A DNA stretch of 63,556 nucleotides from Oceanibaculum indicum P24 (GCF_000299935.1 NZ_AMRL01000022.1:1-63556), one strand, 5' to 3'; shown: positions 11,017 to 20,679, numbered from the stretch's first letter. Numbers and translations are program-made. Notes: generated by a model not told the origin, from the letters alone.

Positions 11017-12776
11017 GTGTTTGCCCCGGCGATTGCCGCCGCCTCCTTCATCGCAACCGGCTTGTCGGACAGCAGCAGGCCGGCAATGCGTTCCTCCGCC
11101 GCCCCGGCCTGTAGCGCAAACGGGTCGCCCGCCCCCAGCTTGTGATCCAGTACCAGCCGGGAGAGCAGCAGCCGGCGCGCATCGCCGCGCCGCGCATGCA
11201 CGCGCGATGCCTCCCACGCCAGGGTCACGGCACTGGCAACGTGATAGAGCGTGCTGGTCGCGCGCCGGGAATCGCCCTCGTACTCGTCGCGGGAGGCGAC
11301 CTCGCGGGCGAAGGCAATCGCCTTGTCCACCAGCCCCTTCAGCCGGTCGCGATAGGCGTCGGGCACGCCCTCCATCTCGCCGATGCGGTGGTGCAGATCG
11401 TCCGCCATGGCGCTTTCCGCTCCGTGGCGTCCGACGGCGCGGCGCAGCGCATCCAGCGCGATGATGTTGCCCGTGCCCTCCCAGATCGACCCCAGATGGG
11501 CGTCGCGCAGCAGGCGCGGGGTAACGAATTCCTCGACATAGCCGATGCCGCCGCGCATCTCCATCGCATCGCCGCACAGCTTGCGGGCATCGCGGGTGGA
11601 GCGGTATTTAAGTACCGGCGTCAAGATGCGCAGCAGAGCCGCCGCTTCCTGGCTGCCGCCCTGTTCCGCGCGGTCCAGCGCATCTGCGGTGACGAAGCAC
11701 AGCGACAGCGCCTGCTCCAGCGGCAGCATCAGCTTCAGCAGCTGCCGGCGCGCCAGCGGATGCTCCGCGATCAGCTTGCCGAACACCACGCGGTTATGCG
11801 CGACGGTCATCGAATCGTGCAGCGCGCGGCGCATCAGCGCGGTGGATTTCACGCCGTTGGACAGGCGCGACCAGTTCACCATCTCCGCCATCTGCACGAA
11901 GCCGCGGTCGAGCTGCCCGACATGATAGGCGACAGCACCTTCCAGCTTGATCTCACCGGACGCCATGGAGCGGGTGCCCAGCTTGTCCTTCAGCCGCACG
12001 ATCCGGTACTGGTTCGGGCTGCCATCGTCGAGAAAACGCGGCATCAGGAACAGGCCGACGCCGCGCGTGCCCTCGCCCGCCCCTTCCGGTCGGGCCAGCA
12101 GCATCGCCACCCTGGCGTCGGCGTTGGAGCAGAACCATTTGTCGCCATAGAGCCGCCAGTGATCCCCCTCTGGCACGGCACGGGTGGTCAGCTTGCCGAC
12201 GTCGGAGCCACCCTCCTTCTCCGTCATGAACTGCGAGCCCTGGGTCAGCCGAGCCATGTCGGTGGTGGTCAGCCCGTCCAGATAGCGCGCCTTCAGATCG
12301 TCGCTGCCATAACGGTCGAGCAGCATGGCGGCACCGTCGGTCACGTTGATCGGGCAGCCCATGCCGAATTCGGACTGGTTGAACAGATAGGTAAAGGCGT
12401 GCTTCGCCGCCGCTGGATAGCGGCCCTTCCAGCCGAGAATGCCGTCACGGTGCGACATCGCATGGATGCCGTAGCGGCCGAAGGCGGCCTCCTCCAGTTC
12501 CCGGTAGGCTGGATGATATTCGATACTCTGCACGTCGCGGCCGAAGCGGTCGCGCTGATGCAGGATCGGCGTGTGCCGGTCGGCCAGCCGCCCGCATTCA
12601 TCCAGCCTGCCGCCAACCTCCGCCCCCAGCGCCGTCAGATGCGGCTCGATATGGGCGCGGATATCGGCGGGCAGATGAATGTCCAGCAGGTCGGACAGCG
12701 ACGGATCGGCCGCATAGAAGTTCATGCCCGTCGTGTCCGGCGCGATGGCGCCGGTGGAAGCGGTCTTGCCGTTCAT
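11013..12776 (-). CDS. Large acyl-CoA dehydrogenase, AidB/ACAD11-like
   Basis: Acyl-CoA dehydrogenase of 587 residues. It shares the AidB-like layout: FMTEKEGGSDV, the LYGDKWFCSN strand, LMPRFLDDGSPNQYRI, RLKDKLGTRSMASGEI, and AMEMRGGIGYVEEF followed by GSIWEGTGNI. An N-terminal domain of about 160 residues precedes the core and a helical domain follows it. AidB of E. coli is an alkylation-response flavoprotein, but this gene sits inside a transporter and CoA-enzyme operon, so a metabolic role is more likely. ATG 12776 overlaps the TRAP permease stop by four bases. Confidence 0.9.
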   Translation of the reverse strand: MNGKTASTGAIAPDTTGMNFYAADPSLSDLLDIHLPADIRAHIEPHLTALGAEVGGRLDECGRLADRHTPILHQRDRFGRDVQSIEYHPAYRELEEAAFGRYGIHAMSHRDGILGWKGRYPAAAKHAFTYLFNQSEFGMGCPINVTDGAAMLLDRYGSDDLKARYLDGLTTTDMARLTQGSQFMTEKEGGSDVGKLTTRAVPEGDHWRLYGDKWFCSNADARVAMLLARPEGAGEGTRGVGLFLMPRFLDDGSPNQYRIVRLKDKLGTRSMASGEIKLEGAVAYHVGQLDRGFVQMAEMVNWSRLSNGVKSTALMRRALHDSMTVAHNRVVFGKLIAEHPLARRQLLKLMLPLEQALSLCFVTADALDRAEQGGSQEAAALLRILTPVLKYRSTRDARKLCGDAMEMRGGIGYVEEFVTPRLLRDAHLGSIWEGTGNIIALDALRRAVGRHGAESAMADDLHHRIGEMEGVPDAYRDRLKGLVDKAIAFAREVASRDEYEGDSRRATSTLYHVASAVTLAWEASRVHARRGDARRLLLSRLVLDHKLGAGDPFALQAGAAEERIAGLLLSDKPVAMKEAAAIAGANT

Positions 12777-14710
12777 CGGATCACCTTCCCTTCGGTCAGC
12801 TTCTTGCCCAGCAGTGCGGCGATGATGGTGGCCCCCGCGAGCAGCAGGCCCATCAGGTCGGTCATCAGCTCCGGCACGAACAGCATCAGCCCGCCGGCGC
12901 CGATACCGACACGGGCCCAGACCGGCAGCCGTCCCAGCCGCCACAGATAGCCCTCGAAGGCAGCCGAGAGCAGGATCACCGCCATGGTCGCGGTCGCCGC
13001 CGACTGGATCACCAGCGACATCTCCCCCTTCAGGATCAGCGCCGGTTGCAGCACGAACAGCACCGGCAGCAACAGCAGCAGGCAACCGATCCGCAACGCC
13101 TTGAAGCCGACCTTCATCGCATCGGCCTTGGCGATGGAGGCTGCGGCAATAGCGGCCAGCGCCACCGGCGGGGTGATGAAGGACACCATGCCCCAGTAGA
13201 AGATGTAGAGATGCGCGGCCATCGGATCGATGCCGACCTGCACCAGCGCCGGCGCCAGCACGATGGCGAGGAAAATGTAGCAGGCCGAGGCTGTCATCCC
13301 CATGCCGAGGATGAAGCTTGTTACGGCGCCCGCCGCCAGCAGCAGGGCCAGGTTGCCGCCGGCATACTGCACCAGCTCACGCGAGAAGGAATTGGCGACA
13401 CCGGTGATCGACATGGCGCCGATGATCAGGCCGATGCCGGCGATCAGGCAGACCAGCTGCGATACCGCCTGCCCGGTATCGACGACCAGCCGGCAGAAGG
13501 CATGCAGGTCGAAGCCGATGGCCTTGCGGCGCAGAATCGCGACAGCCAGCAGGAACAGAGAGATCCAGAACGGCGCCTCGCCTTCCATGCGCCACAGCAG
13601 CAGCAGCAGGGTCAGGCCAACCAGCGCCAGGATATAGTACCAGCCCTCCTTCAGCGTCCCCAGCAGGCGCGGCACCTGGTCCCCGGTCAGGCCGACCAGC
13701 CCCTTGCGCGCGGCATAGAGGTCGGTCTGCAGCATCAGCGCCAGATAGAACAGGATGGCCGGCAGGAAGGCTGCCGTCACGACCTCGGCATAGGGCACGT
13801 TCAGGAAGCTGGCCATGATGAAGGCGGCCGCCCCCATCACCGGCGGCATCAGGCAGCCGCCGGTGGAGGCGCAGGCCTCGACAGCGCCGGCATAGGCCGG
13901 GTCATAACCGCTGCGCTTCATCGTCGGGATGGTCAGCGTGCCGGTGGTCAGCACATTCGAGGTCGGGCTGCCCGACAGCATGCCGAACAGGCCGGACGAG
14001 ACGATGGCAACCTTGGCCGGACCGCCGCGCGTGCGGCCCATCAGGGCGGACGCGAAATCCATGAAGAAGCTGCTGCCGCCGGTATTGGCCAGCACCACGC
14101 CGAACACGATGAAGCCGATCAGCGTATCGGAGACCACCTGCATCGGAATACCGATGATGCTCTCCAGCCCATAGACATGCTCGGTCACGGTCTGCGCGAG
14201 GTCGAGCTGCACGCCCCACAGGAAGCCCGGCATGGAGCCGGCATAGAGCGGGTAGGCCGCGAAGATCAGGCAGAACACGAACAGGATGAACTCGCCGGTG
14301 CGGCGCAGCGCCTCCAGCGCCAGCAGCACGTAGAGGCCGGCGATCAAAGTCGCCTCCAGCGGTGCCTCCAGGTTCCAGCCGCGGTCGATGATGTGCTGCG
14401 CCCGGCTGGCGAGCCAGACCGAGCTGCCGAGCCAGGCCGCCGTCAGCAGCCAGTCGTACCAGCGCACCCGCAGCTCGCCCTTGCGCGCCGGGAAGGCCAG
14501 GAAGCCCAGCCCGCCGAACAGGCCGATAATGAGGTAGTAATAGCCCGTGCTGACCGGGCGGAACCCGCCCAGCCCCAGATTGAACATCTGGTTGACGGTG
14601 ATGAACAGCGCCACCGCCGTCATCGCGAAGGCCACCCAGAAGGCAGCACCCGTCAGCCGTTTGGAGCGGGCCTCCGGGTCGGCGGGGAGAGCATCGGTCT
14701 CGGTACTCAT
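12773..14710 (-). CDS. TRAP transporter, fused small and large permease (TAXI type)
   Basis: Membrane protein of 645 residues with many hydrophobic helices. An N-terminal four-helix part corresponds to the DctQ-like small subunit. It is joined to a DctM-like large permease, recognisable by GFIVFGVVLANTGGSSFF, SGLFGMLSGSPTSNVLTTG and GMGMTASACYIFLA. This 4TM/12TM fusion is the usual partner of TAXI-family binding proteins, and one is encoded just upstream. Ion-driven uptake of an organic acid across the inner membrane is expected. The substrate is not known, but the flanking CoA enzymes point to a carboxylic acid. Confidence 0.95.
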   Translation of the reverse strand: MSTETDALPADPEARSKRLTGAAFWVAFAMTAVALFITVNQMFNLGLGGFRPVSTGYYYLIIGLFGGLGFLAFPARKGELRVRWYDWLLTAAWLGSSVWLASRAQHIIDRGWNLEAPLEATLIAGLYVLLALEALRRTGEFILFVFCLIFAAYPLYAGSMPGFLWGVQLDLAQTVTEHVYGLESIIGIPMQVVSDTLIGFIVFGVVLANTGGSSFFMDFASALMGRTRGGPAKVAIVSSGLFGMLSGSPTSNVLTTGTLTIPTMKRSGYDPAYAGAVEACASTGGCLMPPVMGAAAFIMASFLNVPYAEVVTAAFLPAILFYLALMLQTDLYAARKGLVGLTGDQVPRLLGTLKEGWYYILALVGLTLLLLLWRMEGEAPFWISLFLLAVAILRRKAIGFDLHAFCRLVVDTGQAVSQLVCLIAGIGLIIGAMSITGVANSFSRELVQYAGGNLALLLAAGAVTSFILGMGMTASACYIFLAIVLAPALVQVGIDPMAAHLYIFYWGMVSFITPPVALAAIAAASIAKADAMKVGFKALRIGCLLLLLPVLFVLQPALILKGEMSLVIQSAATATMAVILLSAAFEGYLWRLGRLPVWARVGIGAGGLMLFVPELMTDLMGLLLAGATIIAALLGKKLTEGKVIR

Positions 14711-14737
14711 ACTGGCAGCCCTGGAAAAGAGGGAAAG

Positions 14738-14767
14738 CCTGCCGGGAACCGTCAGATTCCCGGCAGG
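14738..14767 (-). promoter_or_regulatory. Stem-loop between TAXI binding protein and permease genes
   Basis: Perfect 11-bp inverted repeat CCTGCCGGGAA / TTCCCGGCAGG with an 8-base loop in the 67-base gap. No T tract follows on the minus strand. This is the usual place for a 3' mRNA-stabilising or partially terminating hairpin that keeps binding-protein mRNA above permease mRNA. Confidence 0.65.
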
Positions 14768-14777
14768 TCTCAGCGCG

Positions 14778-15950
14778 TCAGAGCGACTTCAGGACATCCG
14801 CCCGGATCGGGTACCAGATCTTCTGCAGTGCCTCCGGATCGGCGGACTTGGCGGCGGAATCCTTCGCCATCATGTCGGCCCAGGCAGCCTGCAGCTTGGC
14901 ATGCCGGTTCAGCGACGCGTCCTGCCAGGTCTGATGCTCCGGCTTCCAGATGCCAGCTTCCTTCAGATATTTGATGGCGCCGTCATGGAAGGCGGCGTCC
15001 ATCGGCGGCGTGCCGGCCTTGGCGGCCTCCCAGCGCGCCATGACGGGGCTGGCATCCTTGTAGCCATCGAAGGTCTCAGCGACCGCCCTGGTCATGGCAT
15101 AGACCTCGTCCACGCTGGCGTCGGCGGAAACGGTGATCATCGGATAGCGGTAGCCCATCATCCATACTGGATTGTCCTTCGACAGGCCGGCGCCGATGGT
15201 CTCCTGGAACGGCTCGACGAAGGGCACTGCCTTCTGCGCGCGTGCCCAGCCTTCCTTGTTCGAGGGGTCGAGCGCCACCCAGCCGATACCGTTCGGGCTG
15301 GCCTCCAGCTCGCGCAGCGTGGCCGCCGCCGGGGCGACGCCGGCGCAATCCGCCTTGCCCTCGATCAGCCCCTTCATGGTCGCGCCATAGCTGGGGAACT
15401 CCACCAGCTCGACATCGTCCCAGGTCAAGCCGGCGAAGGCCAGGATCGGCTCTACCTTGATATTGACCGAGCTGTTGGCGCGCGCGATGGCGAATCGCTT
15501 GCCCTTCAGATCCTTCGGTTCCTTGATGCCGCTGACCTTGGTGGCGACGACCGAGAAGGCGTTGGTGCGGCCCATCAGGGTACGCAGATTCTGCGGCCCC
15601 CAGTCGGCTGCGCAATATTCGTGCAGCCCCTCGACCGAGAAGAACAGCTCGTTGGCCAGCCAGGCATGTGACACGCGGCCGTCGGTCAGCGGCTTCACCC
15701 GGCCGATGGCGCTGCCCGAAGGCTGCAACCGGACGCGGGAACCGAACTTCTTGCCGAAGGCATCGGCAATCGCCGACGCCTCGACATAGCCGGTGGAGCC
15801 AACATCATAGGTGCTCCAGATCATCGTCGATGCCAGGTTCGGCAGGGCGGTCTGGGCGCTGGCGGCGCGGATGATGGCGGGGGTGCCCAGCATGCCGGCG
15901 GCGGCAAGGCCGGCGGTGCCTTTCAGGTAGGTACGGCGGGTAATACGCAT
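14778..15950 (-). CDS. TAXI-family TRAP solute-binding protein
   Basis: Periplasmic binding protein of 390 residues. The N-terminus MRITRRTYLKGTAGLAAAGM is a Tat-type signal (RRTYLK) followed by a hydrophobic stretch and an ASAQ cleavage region near residue 33. The body matches the TAXI family (SGSAIGRVKPLTDGRVS, FAIARANSSVN, GKADCAGVAPAAAT). It hands its ligand to the fused permease encoded next. AGAGGAGGAAACC lies before the ATG. A 70-base gap with a small ACCGCG/CGCGGT hairpin (15977-15993) separates it from the upstream SDR gene; all are on the same strand, so one transcript is likely. Confidence 0.93.
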   Translation of the reverse strand: MRITRRTYLKGTAGLAAAGMLGTPAIIRAASAQTALPNLASTMIWSTYDVGSTGYVEASAIADAFGKKFGSRVRLQPSGSAIGRVKPLTDGRVSHAWLANELFFSVEGLHEYCAADWGPQNLRTLMGRTNAFSVVATKVSGIKEPKDLKGKRFAIARANSSVNIKVEPILAFAGLTWDDVELVEFPSYGATMKGLIEGKADCAGVAPAAATLRELEASPNGIGWVALDPSNKEGWARAQKAVPFVEPFQETIGAGLSKDNPVWMMGYRYPMITVSADASVDEVYAMTRAVAETFDGYKDASPVMARWEAAKAGTPPMDAAFHDGAIKYLKEAGIWKPEHQTWQDASLNRHAKLQAAWADMMAKDSAAKSADPEALQKIWYPIRADVLKSL

Positions 15951-16020
15951 CTCGGTTTCCTCCTCTTTTGATGACGACCGCGTTGGTCGCGGTTTCTCGT
16001 CGGTGGTTGGCGTTACGGGG

Positions 16021-16941
16021 TCATACGGGGTCCCAGGAAAACACGTCGGGGCTGCGGTCGAGCGGCAGCAGCGAAGCCTTCAGCGCCGGCATGCCATGCT
16101 CGGCGATCAGGTCCGGCGTCCAGCCCTCGGAGCGGTGGACGGAGCGGATCGGCCGGCTCTGGCTCATCAGGAAAATCTCGTTCATGCGGGCGGCGAAGAC
16201 CTGCCCCGAGACATGCGACGCCGCGTCGGAGGCGAGATAGACCGCCAGCGGCGCGTTCTTGTCCGGCGTCATCTGCTGCAGCTTGGCGACGCGGGCCTTC
16301 TGCTCCGGCGTGTCGGCCGGGATGGAGCTGGTCATGCGGCTCCAGGCGAAGGGCGCGATGCAGTTGGAGCGGACGTTGTAGCGCGCCATGTCCAGCGCGA
16401 TGGACTTGGACAGGGCGGTGATGCCCAGCTTCGCCGCCGAATAGTTCGCCTGGCCGAAATTGCCGACAAGGCCCGACGTGCTGGTCATGTGGACGTAGGC
16501 GCCGCTCTCCTGCTTGCGGAAATGCTCGGCGGCCGCGCGGCTGATGAAGAAGCTGCCGTTCAGATGCACGTTGATGACCGCCAGCCAGTCCTCCGGCGAC
16601 ATCTTGTGAAAGATCACGTCGCGCAGGATGCCGGCATTGTTCACCACGATGTCGATGCGCCCGAAGGCGTCCAGCGCGGCCTCGACACTGCGCTTGGCCG
16701 AGGCCCATTCGGAGACGCTCTCGGTACTGATGGCGGCGCGGCCGCCGCGCTGCTCGATGATCTGCTTGGTCTGCTCGGCCGGCGAGCCGGAGCCGCCCTC
16801 GCCGGTCAGCGAGACGCCGATATCATTGATCAGGATGTCGGCCCCGGCAGTCGCCATGGCGACGGCGATCTCGCGGCCGATGCCGCCGCCCGCCCCGGTC
16901 ACCAGCGCCACCTTGCCGGCCAGCATGTTGGAAGTCTGCAT
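16021..16941 (-). CDS. SDR, MFE-2-like 3-hydroxyacyl-CoA dehydrogenase
   Basis: Short-chain dehydrogenase of 306 residues. The cofactor motif TGAGGGIG is at 15-22, NNAG follows, and the catalytic Ser/Tyr/Lys set lies in STSGLVGNFGQANYSAAK. The pattern GADILINDIG with a long loop after it, plus GQANYSAAKLGITALSKSIA, is that of the (3R)-hydroxyacyl-CoA dehydrogenase domain of peroxisomal MFE-2. A MaoC hydratase of the (R)-specific type is encoded two genes upstream, which supports that reaction. Start ATG 16941 is taken because GAGGAAAAG stands before it; 28 extra codons upstream look non-coding. Confidence 0.88.
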   Translation of the reverse strand: MQTSNMLAGKVALVTGAGGGIGREIAVAMATAGADILINDIGVSLTGEGGSGSPAEQTKQIIEQRGGRAAISTESVSEWASAKRSVEAALDAFGRIDIVVNNAGILRDVIFHKMSPEDWLAVINVHLNGSFFISRAAAEHFRKQESGAYVHMTSTSGLVGNFGQANYSAAKLGITALSKSIALDMARYNVRSNCIAPFAWSRMTSSIPADTPEQKARVAKLQQMTPDKNAPLAVYLASDAASHVSGQVFAARMNEIFLMSQSRPIRSVHRSEGWTPDLIAEHGMPALKASLLPLDRSPDVFSWDPV

Positions 16942-16966
16942 GGTCTTTTCCTCGTTCTCTCTTCGC

Positions 16967-17743
16967 TCAGCGGCCGGCAAAGCGCGGCGCGCGTTTCTCC
17001 AGGAAGGCATTGCGGCCTTCCGCATGATCCTCGGTGGTCATCAGGGCGGCCTGGGCCTCGCGCTCCCAGTCGAGCGCCTCGTCCAGCCCACGCCAGAGAT
17101 ATTGCCGGGTCAGCTGCTGCGGCAGCGGTGCCGCGGCGGCCAGCAGCCGGGCGCGTTCCAGCGCTGTTTCCAGCACACTGCCATCGGGGGCGAGCCGGTC
17201 CACCAGGCCAGCGGCCAGCGCTTCCCTGGCCTCCATCGCCTCGCCATAGAGAAGCATCTGCCGCGCCCTTCCCTCGCCGATGCGGCGCGGCAGGGTGTGC
17301 AGCAGACCCAGATCGGCAATCAGTCCGACCTTGCCGAACGGGGCCGAGAATTTGGCACCCTCGCCCGCCACCACGCTATCGCACAGCAGCGCCAGCGACA
17401 GGCCGGCCCCGGCGGCCCAGCCCTCCACGGCGGCGATGCTGGGCTTGGAACAGCGCACGAGCAGCCGCACCATCTCATGCGTCATGCGGAAGCGTTCACG
17501 GCCGTCCGCCAGGCTGCCGCTGCCCTGCCCGGCAATGTCGCCACCGGCGCAGAAATGCCCGCCCGTGCCGGTCAGCACCAGCGCGCGGACATCCTTGTCA
17601 CCATCCAGCCGGCGCAGCGCCTCGGTCAGCTTCAGCCGCATCTCCAGCGACAGCGCATTGCGCCGGGCCGGATTGTCGAGCGTCAGGATGGCGATGTCGC
17701 CGTCGCGGCTCTCGCGCAGCACCTGTGCTGTTTCCTCAGCCAT
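16967..17743 (-). CDS. Enoyl-CoA hydratase/isomerase family protein
   Basis: Crotonase-fold protein of 258 residues. The oxyanion-hole segment FCAGGDIAGQGSG, the second loop AAVEGWAAGAGLSLAL and the C-terminal trimerisation helices are present. The residue positions that hold the two catalytic acids in classical enoyl-CoA hydratase are not clearly conserved (the second loop reads AKFSAPFGKVGLI), so an isomerase, hydrolase or C-C lyase activity is also possible. It overlaps the upstream MaoC gene by eight bases and lies 25 bases before the SDR gene. Confidence 0.92.
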   Translation of the reverse strand: MAEETAQVLRESRDGDIAILTLDNPARRNALSLEMRLKLTEALRRLDGDKDVRALVLTGTGGHFCAGGDIAGQGSGSLADGRERFRMTHEMVRLLVRCSKPSIAAVEGWAAGAGLSLALLCDSVVAGEGAKFSAPFGKVGLIADLGLLHTLPRRIGEGRARQMLLYGEAMEAREALAAGLVDRLAPDGSVLETALERARLLAAAAPLPQQLTRQYLWRGLDEALDWEREAQAALMTTEDHAEGRNAFLEKRAPRFAGR

Positions 17744-18587
17744 GAATCACCGCCTTGCCGTTATTCACCACCACCACGTCGCGTTCCAGCAGGCGGGCGC
17801 GGAAGGCGCCATCGCGCCAGATTTCCGTGCGGATGGTCTCGCCCGGATAGACCGGCGAGGAGAAGCGCAGGTCGAGTGACTTCAGCGCAGCTGCGTCGTA
17901 GTTCGCAAGCGCGCGGATCAGCGCGTGGGTGACCAAGCCCAGCGTACACAGCCCGTGCAGGATCGGCCGGGGAAAGCCCGCCTTCGCCGCGATGGACGGG
18001 CTGGCATGCAGCGGATTGTCATCGCCATTCAGCCGGTAATAGAGCGCCTGTTCCGGCCTTGTCGGCAGATCGACCACCATATCCGGCTCGCCCTCCGGCA
18101 CCGGGTGCGGCGGCTTTACCGGCCCGGACGGGCCGCCGAAGCCGCCATCGCCGCGCAGGAAGGTGGTGGAGCGGGTGGTGGCGTACAGCGTGCCATCGGC
18201 GCCGCGCACCTGCTTCTCGGAATAGAGCAGCGCGCCCTTGCCCTCGCCCTTGTCCACGATGCCGGTGACGCGGGTGGTGCCGATGATCGCGCCCTCGACC
18301 GGCAGTGGCTTGTGGATCTCGATGCCCTGTTCGCCATGCACGACGCGCACGGCATCAACGCCGGTTTCCGGATTGCGCAGCCAGAAGCCCGGATGGCCCA
18401 GCACCACCGCCATCGACGGCATGGCCTTCATCTCCCGGTGATGGTCCACGAAGTCGAGCTGGCGCTCGTCCATCGGGTCCATGCCGAGGCCGACGGACAG
18501 CGCATAGAACACGCTGTCCCGCTTCGTCAGATGCTGGCGGACTTCCGGGATCGGGAAGTTCAGCAGCTTCTCGTACTCAATGGCCAT
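17736..18587 (-). CDS. MaoC-type (R)-specific enoyl-CoA hydratase 2
   Basis: Double-hotdog protein of 283 residues. The C-terminal hotdog carries the complete hydratase-2 motif, YRLNGDDNPLHASP followed by GFPRPILHGLCT, with the catalytic Asp and His of GDxNPLH. The N-terminal hotdog (from VFYALSVGLGMDP) is the structural half, as in eukaryotic MFE-2 hydratase domains. It hydrates a trans-2-enoyl-CoA to the (3R)-hydroxyacyl-CoA. The start ATG 18587 lies eleven bases inside the end of the upstream synthetase gene. Confidence 0.94.
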   Translation of the reverse strand: MAIEYEKLLNFPIPEVRQHLTKRDSVFYALSVGLGMDPMDERQLDFVDHHREMKAMPSMAVVLGHPGFWLRNPETGVDAVRVVHGEQGIEIHKPLPVEGAIIGTTRVTGIVDKGEGKGALLYSEKQVRGADGTLYATTRSTTFLRGDGGFGGPSGPVKPPHPVPEGEPDMVVDLPTRPEQALYYRLNGDDNPLHASPSIAAKAGFPRPILHGLCTLGLVTHALIRALANYDAAALKSLDLRFSSPVYPGETIRTEIWRDGAFRARLLERDVVVVNNGKAVIHG

Positions 18588-20679
18588 CGCCGCCCCCTAT
18601 CTCGATGACGGCATCGACCGCGTAGGCACCCTCGCCCTCCGGCAGCACGATCACCGGGTTGAGGTCCACCGATTGCAGCGTGTCACCCGCCTGATGGGCC
18701 ATGACCGACAGGCGCGACAGCATCTCCGCCAGTGCCGTCACATCGGCCTTGGGCCGGCCACGCGCACCCTGCAGCAGGGACACGCCCTTCAGCGAGCCGA
18801 TCATCTCCGCCGCCACATCGATGCCGAACGGGCAGCGGCGGAAGACGACATCCTTCACGATCTCGACGAACACGCCGCCGAGGCCGACCATCGCCACCGG
18901 CCCGAACACCGGGTCGCGATGGATGCCGAGGATGCATTCGACGCCGCCCTTCAGCTGCTTGGCCACCAGCACGCCCTCGACACGGGCCTTCGGCGCATGC
19001 TGCTTCGCGCGCTCGATCAACGTGGCGTAGCCGGCCTTCACGGCGGCCTCGTCACCCACGTCCAGCAGCACGCCGCCGATCTCCGTTTTGTGCAGAATGT
19101 CCGGCGAGACGATCTTCATGACCACTGGATAGCCGAAGCCGGCGGCGGCCTTCGCGGCCTCCTCCGGCGAGGTGCAGACCTGCTCCGGCGCTGCCTTGAT
19201 GCCGGCCTGGCCCAGCAGGCGCTTGGCCTCCGCCTCAGTCGGTGTGGCATCGGGAAGGGAGATGGCCGGCACGGAAGGGGGCTTCTGCCCCGGCTTGCGG
19301 GCGAAACCCTTGCCGAACCTGCCCATCGCATCGATGGCGACGACGGCGCGGGTCGGGTCCTCGAACACGCTGAAGCCGTCGCCCTCATATTCCGCGATGC
19401 GGTCGCGCCCGGCCACGACGGACAGCACATAGAGCCGGTCCGGGTGCTTGTCCTTCAGCAGGCGCAGCTGCTCCCGAAGGCGCGGCGACAGCGTCGGCGA
19501 GCCCGCCGTATAGGTCAGGAACCCCAGGATCGAGGTGTAGCCGCCCTCGGCCACCACCGCCTCGGAGAACTGGCCCATCAGCGACAGGTCGTTCAGCACC
19601 TGCGCGGTGCAGTCCACCGGATTGCGCGGGGCGGCATAGGGCAGGATCGCTTTCAGCCGCTTCTGCGCGTCTTCCGGCATTTCCGGCATGGCGAGGCCCA
19701 GCTCCTCCGCCGCGTCGGAGACGACGACGCCGGCCCCGCCGCTGACGGTGATGACGCCCAGCGTGTTGTTCACCGGATAGATGCGCCGCGTCGCCAGCTG
19801 CGCGATATCCAGCATCTGGTCGGTGGTGTGCGCCTGTACCGCGCCGAATTCCGCCAGCACGGCGCTGGTCACCGTATCGTCGCCAGCGATGGAGGCGGTG
19901 TGCGACTTGGCCGCCGCGCCGCCCAGCGCGCTGCGCCCGACCTTCATGACGACCACCGGCTTGCGCGCCTGCCGGGCGGCCTCCAGAGCCGCCACGAAGC
20001 TGTCGCCGCGGTTGATGCCCTCGGCATAGACGGCGATCACGTCGATGCCGTCATCGGTGACCATATGGCCGATGGCATCGCCCAGCGTCACATCGCCCTC
20101 ATTGCCGGTCATCACACCGGCGGCGATACCAAGGCCGCGCGCCCGCATGACGCTGACCAGATGGCCGCAATAGGCGCCCGACTGGCTGGCGATGCCGATG
20201 CGCCCGACCGACGGCATGCCACCCTCGAACACCGAGGTGAAGCTGCCGTAGAAGCCGCTGCGCAAATCGAACAGGCCCAGCGTGTTCGGCCCCAGCACGC
20301 GCATGCCATGCGCGTTGGCGGCAGCGATCATGCGGTCCTGCTCGGCCGCTCCATCCTCGTCCATTTCGGCAAAGCCGGAGCTGAAGACGATGGCGCCCGC
20401 CGTGCCGCGCGCGGCCAGCTGCTGCACCGTCTCCGTCACCAGCTTCGCCGGCACGGCGACAATGGCGACATCCGGCGTCTCCGGCAGGTCGCCGACCGAG
20501 GCATAGGCGGTCAGCCCCTGCACTTCCGGCCGGTTCGGATTGACCGGCAGGATGGTGCCCTTGTAGCCGCCGGCCAGCATGGAGGCGATGGGTCGCCCGC
20601 CGATCCGGCTGGGATCGCCGGACGCCCCGATGATGGCGACCGAGCGCGGCGCGAACAGGCGCGACAGCCGGTCGCTCAC
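18577..20679 (-). CDS. NDP-forming acyl-CoA synthetase (acetate-CoA ligase family)
   Basis: Single-chain ADP-forming acyl-CoA synthetase, 700 residues. A CoA-binding Rossmann domain (RSVAIIGASGDPSRIGGRPI) is followed by two succinyl-CoA-ligase-like domains with the phospho-histidine loop AAAKSHTASIAGDD, and a C-terminal ATP-grasp domain (GYPVVMKIVSPDILHKTEIG). GTG 20679 is the start: it overlaps the thiolase stop as GTGA and gives the family N-terminus. Activates a carboxylate with CoA at the cost of a single nucleoside triphosphate. Probably provides the entry step for the acid imported by the TRAP system. Confidence 0.93.
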   Translation of the reverse strand: MSDRLSRLFAPRSVAIIGASGDPSRIGGRPIASMLAGGYKGTILPVNPNRPEVQGLTAYASVGDLPETPDVAIVAVPAKLVTETVQQLAARGTAGAIVFSSGFAEMDEDGAAEQDRMIAAANAHGMRVLGPNTLGLFDLRSGFYGSFTSVFEGGMPSVGRIGIASQSGAYCGHLVSVMRARGLGIAAGVMTGNEGDVTLGDAIGHMVTDDGIDVIAVYAEGINRGDSFVAALEAARQARKPVVVMKVGRSALGGAAAKSHTASIAGDDTVTSAVLAEFGAVQAHTTDQMLDIAQLATRRIYPVNNTLGVITVSGGAGVVVSDAAEELGLAMPEMPEDAQKRLKAILPYAAPRNPVDCTAQVLNDLSLMGQFSEAVVAEGGYTSILGFLTYTAGSPTLSPRLREQLRLLKDKHPDRLYVLSVVAGRDRIAEYEGDGFSVFEDPTRAVVAIDAMGRFGKGFARKPGQKPPSVPAISLPDATPTEAEAKRLLGQAGIKAAPEQVCTSPEEAAKAAAGFGYPVVMKIVSPDILHKTEIGGVLLDVGDEAAVKAGYATLIERAKQHAPKARVEGVLVAKQLKGGVECILGIHRDPVFGPVAMVGLGGVFVEIVKDVVFRRCPFGIDVAAEMIGSLKGVSLLQGARGRPKADVTALAEMLSRLSVMAHQAGDTLQSVDLNPVIVLPEGEGAYAVDAVIEIGGGDGH

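Noticed and set aside
11013-12776. The large ACAD as an AidB alkylation-response protein
   Set aside because: The layout is AidB-like, but the gene is embedded with four-base overlaps in a transporter/CoA-enzyme operon, so a metabolic dehydrogenase is more likely.
13046-14974. Open frame of 642 codons on the plus strand opposite the TRAP permease gene
   Set aside because: Gln/Arg/His-rich composition without domains; the opposite strand encodes a clear transporter.
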